Shown here one piece after another: positions 1 to 9,240 of a stretch of 64,000 nt of DNA. The stretch is from the NCBI GenBank assembly GCA_951804985.1, contig OX638131.1, positions 87,308,349 to 87,372,348 on the forward strand, written 5' to 3'. A model generated the notes under the pieces. That model did not search any database, had not been told where the DNA came from, and saw nothing but the letters and a program-made list of their open reading frames with translations. The stretch comes from Dryomyza anilis. Lineage: Eukaryota; Arthropoda; Insecta; Diptera; Dryomyzidae. Every line of letters begins with the position of its first letter. Position 1 is the first letter of the stretch. A program made the translations under genes and the position numbers.

Positions 1-1060
1 CTTCAAAAAGATTTTTTTTACCTATAACATTTTTTTTTTTTTTTTTTTGCAATTTTTTTTTTGTTGTAAAATTTGTTCGAAAAAAAAAATTTAAGAAAAT
101 ACAATTTTTTTTGAACTAAAAATAAATTTGTCCGAAAAAAAAAAAATTTTTTAGAAAATAATTTTTTTTTTTTTAATAAAAAAATTTCGATTATTTTGGA
201 AAAAACTAATATTTTTTTTTGGAACAAATTTTATAAAAAAAAAATGTTTTTTCAGACAATTTTCTTTTCAAGATTTTTTTTGTAAAACATTTTTTTCGAA
301 ATTTTGTTTTTTTATAGAATATAAAATTTTTTGAAAAAAAAAAAACTTTTTCCGAATGTTTTGAAAAAAAAATTGTCGATTATTTTGGAAAAAACACTAT
401 ATTATTTTTTTTAAATAATTAAAAAAAAAAAAAATTTGGAAAAATATTGTCGATTATTTTGAAAAAAAATATATATATTTTTTTGTTCTAAATTATTTAA
501 AATAAAAATGTTTTTCGGACAATTATCTCTCTTGAAAAAGATTTTTTTTTGCAATTTTTTTTTTGTTGTAAAATTTGTTCGAAAACAAAATATTTAAGAA
601 AATACAATTTTTTTGAACTAAAAATAAATTTGTCCGAAAAAAAAATATTTTAGAAAATAATTTTTTTTTTAAATAAAAAAATTTCGATTATTTTGGAAAA
701 AACTAATAATTTTTTTTCAAACAAATTTTATAAAAAAAAGAAATGTTTTTTCGGACATTTTTTTCGCAAAATTTATTTTTTTTTTATAGAAAATACAATG
801 TTTTTCAAAAAAAAAATGATTTCCGAATGTTTTGAAAAAAAAAAATGGCGATTATTTTCGAAAAAACTAATATATTTTTTTTCAAAATAAAAAAAAATTG
901 TTTCGGACAACTTTCTTTTAGAATTTTTTTTTTCGAAAAAAAATATTTTGGAAAATATAACTTTTTTTTATTTCTCCGAAAAAATAATGAATAAAAAAAA
1001 AAATTTTTTGAAAAAAAAATAAATACATTTTTTTTTATTAATACAAAGTTGTAATTATAA
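1..1060. repeat. A/T homopolymer-rich tandem duplication (~502 bp period)
   Basis: Runs of T and A are broken by short words such as TTCGGACAA, TTGTCCGAAAA and CGATTATTTTGGAAAAAAC. The block beginning GCAATTTTTTTT-TGTTGTAAAATTTG near 49 returns near 551 with few changes, and CTT(C/G)AAAAAGATTTT at 1 returns near 531, so this is about two copies of a ~500 bp unit. Short open frames here (18-227 minus, 693-890 plus) are only Phe/Lys homopolymer translation and are not genes. Similar poly-T blocks lie inside the CACAGAAA MITEs further along. Confidence 0.8.
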
Positions 1061-1110
1061 ATAAAATATATTACAAAATGTTATACAAATTTATGCATGT
1101 TGTGCATGCA
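1043..1110 (+). mobile_element. fragment of the CACAGAAA MITE core
   Basis: The stretch containing AAGTTGTAATTATAAATAAA followed by ACAAATTTATGCATG matches the core of the MITE at 39922-40978 (near 40575-40640) and the reverse complement of the MITE at 47109-48113 (near 47465-47550). No terminal repeat is present. It suggests that the poly-T tandem block to its left also descends from this family. Confidence 0.6.
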
Positions 1111-1113
1111 TTA

Positions 1114-1620
1114 TACAGGGTGTTTGGTTCATCCATTTCAACCACCAAATCATTAGAACCGCCACTGTTTAATTATTTCTGCAGCATTTCTTACCAGGTT
1201 AAAATCACTATGATTGGTATGAAATTACTAAAAATGAACTGGCCTATCATTATAAATTCATTAAAATGGGATGATCTATAATGAAATTTTGAGAAAATTA
1301 ATGACTATGTCAAAATTTGCATTTTTATTTTTGTAAATTTCAACTTTACATACATTTTAAAAAACGAAGAAATCATGCAGTTTGAAGATGTGATACACCA
1401 ATGGAAAGATAATATAATTGTCTAAAACATGAGTAAAAAATTGATATTCTTTTATCTACAAATTAAGCTTACAACCAATTTGCTAGACTAGTTTATGTCA
1501 GTAATATGTATTTCTTAAACACCCTGTATCTCAAAGTGCGTGCAACTTAATTTTTTATTTAATATTTTCCTTTTTTTAATTTTTTTTAGCCCCTGACATG
1601 GATGAACCAAACACGCTGTA
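1114..1620. mobile_element. MITE with ~25-bp terminal inverted repeats and TA target site
   Basis: The left end reads TACAGGGTGTTTGGTTCATC and the right end, reverse-complemented, reads TACAGCGTGTTTGGTTCATC; identity continues to about 25 bp with two mismatches. TA lies immediately outside both ends (1112-1113 and 1621-1622), as expected of Tc1/mariner-type insertion. A second inverted copy of only the outermost ~12 bp (AAACACCCTGTA) ends near 1529, so an older or internal end may be present. No transposase is encoded; the 1078-1281 frame runs across the element edge and is not a gene. Confidence 0.8.
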
Positions 1621-1622
1621 TA

Positions 1623-1979
1623 TTGAAATTTTAAGTTAAAATTTACGACATCCTTTGATGCTTTCAGTTCTTATCTCATATGAATTCAACTCAGTTGTGA
1701 CATGGAGCAACCGCTGTCTCACCAATGTCCTTCAAAGTAAATCCTCAATACTTAAAGCACACAGCATTAGGTATATGTTGTTCGTTGGTACAAAAAAAAC
1801 TAACAGACTTTAAATTAAATACTACGAAACAAAGTTCAAAGCATGTTTTTCTTTAAGTTTATAGCAGTTGTTATTAGTACGTATGATGTACATCAATATG
1901 CATATAGAGTTGCCAACGCAAAATATAGACAAAAACATGCAAACTTTATATGTAGCATAACACAACAAAAAAAGTTTCG
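1623..1979. other. no gene or repeat recognised
   Basis: AT-rich sequence between two inverted-repeat elements. The only open frame (1843-2091 plus, 82 codons) runs into the neighbouring foldback element and MITE, and has no recognisable domain. Confidence 0.6.
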
Positions 1980-2700
1980 CAACATCGATTTCAATGAAAT
2001 TTTGGGAATTGATAAAGGGTATTCCCTAGTAGAAATTTGCCCGATGAGCCATCGGGAATTGATCGGGTTTTCGTTGGGTAATCCCTATTAGAGAAAATAT
2101 GATCATTGCCTTTGCATGCCCTTATCATGCTTACCATAGCAGAGTTTACATTATCTAAACAGTCAATGTTCCCGATCATAGCTACATTATTTTACTAGGA
2201 CATTATGGGCCTCGTCATATACCGATCATCTCAAATAATGACATGATCACTTCATGACCATGGCCCTACCAAAATTTCTACTAGGGTTCAGACATTCACT
2301 AACCATTTTTTTTTTCCGACCACTACTTCCAGAGATACAGTGGCTCAATGTTGGAAAAAAGTGCCAAAAATCACTTTTGTTTGGTTTAACATCAATTTTG
2401 AAGTGCAAGGATAATGACCACGGGCCAGATGTTCACGTTTAGAAGTTACAACTTAATTTTTCTGAAAGCTTGTTCTATTAGCCTTCAAACGAGCCATCAA
2501 TGAAATTTCTAGCATTTCTAGTTCAAGAGATAATTAAATATGAACAACCATACAAAAGTGAATTTTGGCTCTTTTTTCCAACTTTGAGCTACTGTACCTC
2601 TGGAAGTAGTGGTCGGAAAAAAAAAGAAAAAATGGGTAGTGCATGTCTCGATACCCTTTATCAGTTGCCATTCATTTCATTTCATAAAATCGAAGAAGGT
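1980..2700. mobile_element. foldback-type element (long inverted repeat)
   Basis: Inverted arms pair at several levels: GATAAAGGGT (2011-2020) with ACCCTTTATC (2653-2662), and 2289-2382 with 2549-2650, where CCGACCACTACTTCCAGAG on the left matches the complement of CTCTGGAAGTAGTGGTCGG on the right. The outer ends are diffuse (TCGATTT words near 1985 and 2690). The left arm is about 265 bp longer than the right because another MITE (2024-2286) sits in it. The frames 2254-2442 and 2500-2754 are translations of the arms. Confidence 0.75.
2024..2286. mobile_element. nested MITE with CCCTAGTAGAAATTT terminal repeats
   Basis: The left end CCCTAGTAGAAATTT is exactly inverted at the right end as AAATTTCTACTAGGG. 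The element interrupts the left arm of the foldback element. Removing it with one copy of the flanking TT gives GGGTA-TT-CAGACATTCACT, which lines up with the right arm (GGGTA-TC-GAGACATGCACT). CCCTAG resembles piggyBac-type ends, but there is no TTAA at the site, so the superfamily is uncertain. Confidence 0.75.
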
Positions 2701-2720
2701 GTTTCCAACCGCTGGTCGAT

Positions 2721-2834
2721 TTGGTGTGGAATGGCCCATATAACAATTAAATAACATAAATCCTATAGGATTATCCTATAGGATATCTCAAATTTGACTT
2801 TTTTTGGTAGTATTGGTGTGGAATGGCCCATATA
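2721..2834. repeat. pair of 22-bp direct repeats around a TCCTATAGGA palindrome
   Basis: GGTGTGGAATGGCCCATATA occurs at 2723-2742 and again at 2815-2834, each preceded by TT. Between them lies TCCTATAGGA, repeated twice as a palindrome (2761-2784). It could be a small tandem duplication or the footprint of an insertion; neither is proven. Confidence 0.6.
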
Positions 2835-2849
2835 CAGCTTTTGAAAAAA

Positions 2850-3150
2850 ACTAATATGTTTTATTTTTTTGTTTCTTCAATATAATAAATTAATGGAAAA
2901 AACATATTTTTTACCAATTTTTCAAACAAAAAAAAATTTTTTTTTTCGGTAATAAAGTTAGAAAAATTTATTTGTCCATATAAAAAAAATCGAAAAAAAG
3001 TTTTCCAAAAAAAAAAAAAAATCGAAAAAAAAATGTTAGTCCAGAAAAAAAAATTGGGCGAAATATATTTTTTTGTCAAAAAAAAAAAATTTTTTTTTTT
3101 TTGAAAATCAAAATTTTTTCGAAAAAGGTTTGTCCGAAAAATAAAGTACC
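2850..3150. repeat. A/T homopolymer-rich low-complexity block
   Basis: Runs of A or T are broken by GTCCGAAAA and TCGAAAAAA words, like the block at the window start. The 136-codon minus-strand frame at 2861-3271 is Phe/Lys-rich translation of these runs and is not a gene. Confidence 0.75.
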
Positions 3151-3159
3151 AGACACATT

Positions 3160-3990
3160 TCAAATATGCCATTTTTAAATTTTTCCCACTTTTCCAATTT
3201 TCTTCCGATCCTGCTAACTCTTCCCACAAACTTATCAAACCATAAAACTCACAAAATCGTAAAACTCCCAACTATCTTTCTGCCGATTTTTGTAGAACTT
3301 TATTTCAAAATCTTAAAACTCCCAATATCCCCAACTTTCTGTCAAAGTAAAAAAAAAACTTCTTCCAAAATCATAAAATTTCCATAGAAAGAATTTCTCT
3401 TGATTTTCCTTTCCTTTTCAAATTTTTTAAAATCCGAATTTTACAAACTTATTTCCAAAATTATAAAACTCACTAGACTCCACCTTTCGATTTTTGTTTA
3501 TTTTGCCTAAAGAAAATAGTGTTCCTGATGATGACTTTTGAAGAAAATCGAAATATTGTACAAATAAAAAATTAAAATTTTAAAAACTACAAAGAAGAGT
3601 ATTTTTTTAAATAACAATATTGATCTTGAGCCTATTATATCAATCATTAATAATTTGATTTTTAAATTTTTAAATTTCAAGATTCTGCTGAAATTTACTA
3701 ACTTCTTTTCAAAATCATAAAAATCCCAACACTCTGTCATCCGGGTTTTGTTAACTTCATAAAATTTCTAGCCCTTCTATTTCCGGTTTTTGTTAATTTC
3801 ATTTTCAAAATTATAAAATTTTCCTATCATTCTTCCGATTTCTGCAAATATCCTTTTCTCTCTTGGTTCAGCATTCACTCCTAAACTTTACTCCTAACCT
3901 GTCTTCCGTTCTTACAAAATATTCCAAATTATATCAAGCTTTTGAAAGTATTAAATTTTTTTTTAACCAACGCTCAGGTGATGGCCCATA
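3160..3990. repeat. degenerate tandem repeat, pyrimidine-rich
   Basis: Diverged units of about 50-60 bp contain a phrase like CAAAATCATAAAACTCCCAA followed by CTTTCT-CCGATTTTTGT, seen near 3250, 3310, 3365, 3455, 3712 and 3805. Units are too diverged for exact borders. No gene is supported. Confidence 0.55.
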
Positions 3991-3994
3991 TTCA

Positions 3995-4583
3995 TGCAAT
4001 GCACAGTCTTGATCGAAGAAAGTATTTTAGGTAAAGGAGGGAGGGAAGATGGAGTAGTGTCGATGGAAGGTTTTTAAGAATTGAAGATTTGTTTGTAGTA
4101 GTGTTTAGGTTATGTGGAACGTATTATATTTGAAAGAAATGTATAATTCTTTGCTCTAGTCTTTAATACAAACATGCTAAACTTCCATATGTACTTCATG
4201 ATATTTCTTTCAATATTCCCATCTTTTTTCCAAAACTTTTCAAATTCCTTTCTAAATTGAAAAAATTCACATCACACATCAATTCTTTTTTAAACTGTAC
4301 AGTTTCCAATATTGCTATCATTCTTCCATATAAATTCTGTTCGAAAATTGTAAAAGCCCCAACACACTTTCTTCCGGTTATTCAAAAGCTCCTTTTCAAA
4401 ATTCATAGAATTATAACTTTCTTTCAATTATAACAAATTCCTTTCCAATATAATACGCTCCACATAACCTAAACAATACTCCAAACAAATCTTCAAATTC
4501 TTAAAAAGCTTCCATCGACACTACTCCATCTTCCCTCACTCCATTATCTAAAATCCTTTCTTCGATCAAGACTGTGCATTGCA
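3995..4583. repeat. inverted repeat with ~160-bp arms
   Basis: The left arm (about 3995-4155: GCAATGCACAGTCTTGATCG ... GGAGTAGTGTCGATGGAAG ... GTTTAGGTTATGTGGA) is the diverged reverse complement of about 4405-4583 (TCCACATAACCTAAAC ... CTTCCATCGACACTACTCC ... CGATCAAGACTGTGCATTGC). A ~250 bp spacer separates the arms. Related words recur at 54755-54780, 55255-55285 and 59695-59780, so it belongs to a dispersed family. Confidence 0.75.
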
Positions 4584-4787
4584 CAAATTATACAGAAATT
4601 GTTAAATTTTATTATTTATCTTCCAATCTATTAAACTTTTCTAAACAGATTTTTCCGAATTTCTATTTCCTAACCTTTCACTCGCACTTTTCTACTATTT
4701 CTTCTAAGATATTCTAGAATTTCATATGTTTCACTAAATCTTTCTTTCAAATGTCTCAATTTTTCCAAATGTCTGCCTAATTTTATC

Positions 4788-5025
4788 ATACACTTAGAAA
4801 AAACATACCATAGTTTCATAGTTCATAGTTTTTACTATTAAAATTAGTCAATAGGTTATTTGTCCGATAAACTATTAACTCAATCGGCGAATCCTATTAA
4901 ATACTACAAAATACTATTAAATTTATTTGAGTTTGTATGAAAATATTTATTATTTGTATACTATTAAATCAATAACTGTCCTATTGACAAATTTTAAGGG
5001 GAATTTATGAGTTTTTTTCCTGAGT
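4788..5025. mobile_element. short MITE, ends CACTTAGAAAAAA / TTTTTTCCTGAGTG, TA site
   Basis: The left end CACTTAGAAAAAAC and right end (complement CACTCAGGAAAAAAAC) are imperfect inverted repeats, each flanked by TA. The interior carries several copies of CTATTAAA/T. A diverged reverse-orientation copy lies at 41043-41205. It codes for nothing and its ends resemble the larger CACAGAAAAAAA family. Confidence 0.7.
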
Positions 5026-5029
5026 GTAC

Positions 5030-6830
5030 TGCCTTCAAAGCTCTTTACTTTTTTACAAACTTCAACTTGCTTGAAAACATGGCTTTCAACCTATTTCCAG
5101 ACTTCGCGAACTTTCTATAAAAACCTTTCAACTTCTCTTTTAAACTCCACACATCTCCAAAACTTACAACCTTTCTACCTAACTTGCCAAACTCCCATTT
5201 TTTTCTACTGTAGATGGAACTTCTTTTCTGTTGCCCAAAACAAAAACTGTGCTTGCCTTTAAAAAGTCAAATATTTCGACGCTGCTCTTTTTGATGAAAC
5301 TAGCAACGAATCAGAAATAGCAAACTACAAATATCTACCAACAAAAAAAATAATAAAAACTCTGATGGAAGATGAAAAGAAATTGAAAAATAAAAACTAC
5401 AGCACCGCAAGACCCAAAAAAAAAATGGCATGTACATCTACATAAAAATAAAAGAGAAAACCAGGAAACAGCGAATGAAGCGCACTAACGATGTGATTCC
5501 GAATGTTACTCGGTACCGTGTTGCTTTCATATGAAAAATCCCCAGTGACCCATTCTATATACCTGCATCAGTCAGTCAGTTTTAACGCATTTCGTGTTTT
5601 TACTTCACCGCACACTCTTTGTCATTTACCCACTTACATCACTTTCCAAATTCTCAAATACACTACTTACTACCACCACCATTACCTTTACTGTAGATAA
5701 CCCTCAGTGCAGTTTTAATACAACTAAAACTTTACAACGTACTTCTTGTTTTACCGCGTCCTTATGCCGCGTTTCTTTAGCTTTACCACGTTCTTTTACC
5801 TTTACCGCATCCTCTCAGCATCCCTAACAAATCCTGCTATCCCTACCTTCTATTTTCTACTTCACCCTGTATTTCTCTTCTCTCTGTATCACATTCTTTT
5901 CATATATTGCACGTCTTTTAAGTTTCATCCCATCTATACAACGAATTTATCTCTCCCCATCTAGTAGCACCAACCAATTATGATGAAATGAAAATTTGCC
6001 AAAAAGAAAAACTCCAGCGACTCTCGTAAAACTCCGTTCGTTATGCTTTTACCTCTGCACATTTACGTCCTTCCTTCCTTTATATGCGCACCCGTACTTC
6101 CTCTTCCTAAATTTCGCTCCCTTGCCTTCTTTTCCATTTACTTCGCTCCCTTATGTTATTTTCCTTAATTTTTCTATTTTACTTTCATTTCCTAAAAAAT
6201 ATCATGTCATGCCGCTGCTGCTCTTATCCTTAATTTCTTTTCCAGTTGCTCTATCCCTTGTTTCCTTTCCCTTGCATCCTCATTTTTTATGTCATTCCCA
6301 AAGCCTAACGTTCATTTGTTGGCTCATTTCTGTGTGTTGCGTTCTTTGTAGCCTCTGTGCCGCCACGTTCAAATCTTGTTTAAATGAAATAAACGAAAAA
6401 TAAAAGGGACAACTGCATGAATCCTGAATGTTGAATACTAAATAGATGAGCATCACCACCAACGACATACCTTGCTGATATGAGCATGAACGGACAATAG
6501 GTTTAAAAAAAATAGGCTAAACAGAAAAAAAGTAAATTAAAATTCCAACAAACACTGTAAACATTTTATGATTCTGAACTTTTTGACCAACTGGATGTGA
6601 AAGAATTTTTTTTTTTTTGGGAATAACAAAGCTTGTACGATATTAATTTAATTAAGTTATTATTACCTATATCGTATAGTTGAGACTATTCGGGAAATGT
6701 CAAAAAAAATCTATTTCCAAATTATCTCGTGAACTTAATAATTTAGCGATTAGGAATTTGTAAGAGGAATTTGTAGAGTAGGAATTTAGGAATTTGTAGA
6801 GTAAAACTTTTTTAATATCATTTATTCGAA
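5030..6830. other. unique-looking, pyrimidine-rich on the plus strand, no supported gene
   Basis: From about 5560 to 6360 the plus strand is strikingly C+T-rich. The overlapping frames 5503-5700, 5594-5827, 5746-5964 and 5996-6403 are Phe/Leu/Ser/Thr-rich products of that bias, in different frames and without a domain. TCTATATA near 5553 followed by TCAGTCAGTCAGT near 5571 resembles a TATA/initiator pair, but the spacing is short and no open frame of quality follows. 6400-6830 is AT-rich with nothing recognised. Confidence 0.5.
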
Positions 6831-7423
6831 TACGATTTGTTGAAAGACATTTATAAGAAGACCATTTATTGGAAAATATTTGCAGTAAGGCCATTTATTG
6901 GGAATTCATTTGAAAAAACCATACTTCGAAAGACCAGATATAACGAAGACCATTTACAAAGATTATCAATTGGAGAAAATCCATTCATTGAAAAACCTTT
7001 CGTGGGAAAAACATTTATACAAATACAATATTTAGACTAGTCGTTTATAGGAGGACCAATTGTAAGAAAACTATTTGAGGAAAGACCTGAAACACTTTCA
7101 GAGGAAAATCATAAGAATACCAATTCTTGGAAGTCCGTTTGTAGAAAGATCATTTAAAGGAAGACGACCATTCACAGGAAGATCATTTGCAAGAAGAGCG
7201 TTTATATAAAGACTATTTTTAGGAAGATCATTCGTTGAAAACTAACACTTTCAGAGGAAAACCATAGAAGGATCATTTTATACGAGGACCATTCATTGGA
7301 AGATCATTTGTAGGAAGACCGTTTATAGGAAGACATGTTTAGAATGACAATTTATAGAAAAACCTTTCACAGGAAAACCACTAAGAAGACCATGTTGAAA
7401 ACCCTTTCGTCGCAAAACCATTT

Positions 7424-7731
7424 AATAATAATAGTTTGGCGCTACAGTCCTGTATAGGACTTCGGCCAAGCTCTCTCACCATTTTGAGCTGTGCGTGTTA
7501 TATTTGTACTCAAAGTGGTGGGACCTACAGTTTATTGCCGAATCCGAACGGCGGGGGGAGAGCTTTTCATAGGCAATATTTTACTCTCGTATGTTTGCCA
7601 TTTACTGCCGAGAGGTAGCGCGGTATAGAAAAATGTTTCTATGAAAAGATGTTGTTAGCCCCAGTCCAGTCTTGAACCGGGGACCTTTCGGCTCGCAGTC
7701 TAACGCACTAACCACTGAGCTACCGCGGCTA
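7424..7731 (-). mobile_element. tRNA-derived SINE inserted in the minisatellite
   Basis: Read on the minus strand, the element starts with a tRNA-like head (7730 to 7657), continues through a ~220 bp body with more G+C than its surroundings (GAACGGCGGGGGGAGAG on the plus strand, plus CTGCCGAGAGGTAGCGCGG), and ends in a short ATTATTATTA tail near 7425-7433. Composition changes abruptly at both edges, where GGAAGACC units resume. A pol III head, unrelated body and simple tail are the layout of a SINE. No clear target duplication is visible. The 7436-7618 frame is not a gene. Confidence 0.75.
7657..7730 (-). promoter_or_regulatory. tRNA-like SINE head with internal pol III A and B boxes
   Basis: On the minus strand TAGCTCAGTGG matches the A-box consensus and GGTTCAAGACT the B-box consensus, separated by 32 nt. 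The 74 nt fold partly as a tRNA: acceptor GCCGCGG against CTGGGGC with one mismatch, and an anticodon-loop-like CTGCGAG, which would give GCG (Arg). The anticodon and T stems contain mismatches, so this is a degenerate tRNA relic and not a working tRNA gene. Confidence 0.7.
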
Positions 7732-8860
7732 CATAGGAATACTAGGCTTTATAGGAATACTATTTCTAAGAATGCTGTTTAATTGAAAGTCAATTTGTTG
7801 GAATTCCGTTTATATGAAGAACATTTATAGAAAGACCGTTTGTAGGAAGACCGTTTATAGGAAGATCATTTAAAGGAAGACAATTTATTGGAAGAATATG
7901 TGTAGGAAAACCGTTGTTAGGAAGACTATCTGTAGGAAGACCATTCGTTGAAAACTAGCACTTTCGGAGGAAAACCGTAGAAGAATAATTTATACGAAGA
8001 TCATTCATTGTAAGACCATTTGTAAGAAGACCGTTTATAGGAAGACATTTAGAAAGACTATTTATGGAAAAACATTTCGCAAGAAAACCAACTAAGACAA
8101 TTTGTTGTAAAACCTTTCGTGGCAATACCATTTAGAGGTATACTATTTCTAAGAATGCCGTTTAATTGAAATACCACTTGTTGGAAGTCCGTTTATTTGA
8201 AGACCATTTATAGAAAGACCGTTTATTGGAAGACCATTTGTAGGAAAAACGTTTATAGGAAGATCATTTGTAGGGAGACAATTGATGGAAAAACGTTTCG
8301 CAGGATAACCAGTAAAAATACCATTGGTAGAAGACAATTTGCTGAGAATCCTTTTCTGGCAAAACTATTTATAAACTATATTATACCAGTTTGAGACTGG
8401 TCGTTTATAGGTAGACCATTTGTAAGAAGACTATTGGAGGAAAGACTATTTGTACGAAGATAAATCGTTATACACTTTCGTACTACACTTTCGCAGAAAA
8501 ACCATTTCATGGAAGTTCGTTTATAGGAAGACCATTTATAGGAAGACCATTCATTGAAAGACCGTTTGTAGGAAGACCGTTTGAAGGAAGACCGTTTGTA
8601 GGAAGACCGTTTGTAGGAAGATCGTTTATAAGAAGATAATTTATAGGAAGACTATTCATTAAAAACTTTTCAAAGCTAAACCACTAAGAAGACCATTTGT
8701 AGAAGACGATTCGTTAAAACCTTTCGTGGCAAACCCCCATTTATAAGAATACCATTTCTAGAAATGCCGTTTAATTGAAACACCAATTGTTGAAACCATA
8801 TCTAGGAAGACCATATCTAGGAAGACCATTTCAATAAAGGAGGAAATCCATTATAAGACG

Positions 8861-9240
8861 AAATCCATTATTAGTAAACAAAACCCAGATTATATAAACA
8901 TGATTAATAGTAATTCATTAAAAAAAAATTAAAAAGTTTCAAACCACATCTAGTAATCATTTCTGACCTTTTGTAGTGTGTACTAAATGTCACTGGCAAA
9001 CCTCAGTACACACGCACTACCAACATATTGACCCATGTAAAGCTACCTCTTTGTGTACGTTTTGTCCAATGTTGTCAGTACCATGATGCTGTCGGATCAC
9101 TTTTAATTTTATGACGAAGTGTGTGTGTGTCGCAATTTTTTGTTCCGGCCACATTTGGTCCTTTGCTGCCAGGATTTTTAATTTTTTTTTACATTTTCGT
9201 TTTAACAAAAAACTACAAAAAATGGCTAAAAATGGCTGAA
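8861..9240. other. AT-rich junction, nothing recognised
   Basis: Transition between the GGAAGACC minisatellite and the next satellite. There is a short run of AAATGGCTAAAAATGGCTGAAA-like units near 9220-9252 and a short GTGTGTGTGT tract near 9119. No gene supported. Confidence 0.5.

Larger units (their letters stand above)
6833..8860. repeat. degenerate purine-rich minisatellite (GGAAGACCATTTATA units)
   Basis: About 2 kb of 18-20 bp units of the type (A/T)TAGGAAGACC(A/G)TTTGT/ATA, with variants such as GAAAACC and GAAGATC. The cleanest stretch is about 8515-8650. Larger blocks also repeat: AAACCTTTCGTGGCAA...CCATTT and AAGAATGCCGTTTAATTGAAA occur near 7765, 8118-8170 and 8725-8780, suggesting a higher-order unit of several hundred bp. 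A SINE interrupts the array at 7424-7731. The short frames 6837-7040, 8149-8337 and 8197-8394 are translations of the repeat. Confidence 0.85.

Noticed and set aside
2861..3271. A 136-codon minus-strand frame.
   Set aside because: Phe/Lys homopolymer translation of an A/T-rich block.
5553..5580. A TATA/initiator core promoter.
   Set aside because: The spacing between TCTATATA and TCAGTC is shorter than usual and no credible gene follows.
5594..6403. Several overlapping plus-strand frames suggesting membrane proteins.
   Set aside because: Their Phe/Leu/Ser/Thr content comes from the pyrimidine-rich strand, and different frames look alike.
7657..7730. A working tRNA-Arg gene on the minus strand.
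   Set aside because: Anticodon and T stems have mismatches and the head is fused to a SINE body, so it is a tRNA relic.
6833..8860. CRISPR-like regularly spaced direct repeats.
   Set aside because: Units are degenerate and contiguous without unique spacers, there are no cas genes, and the sequence is eukaryotic.
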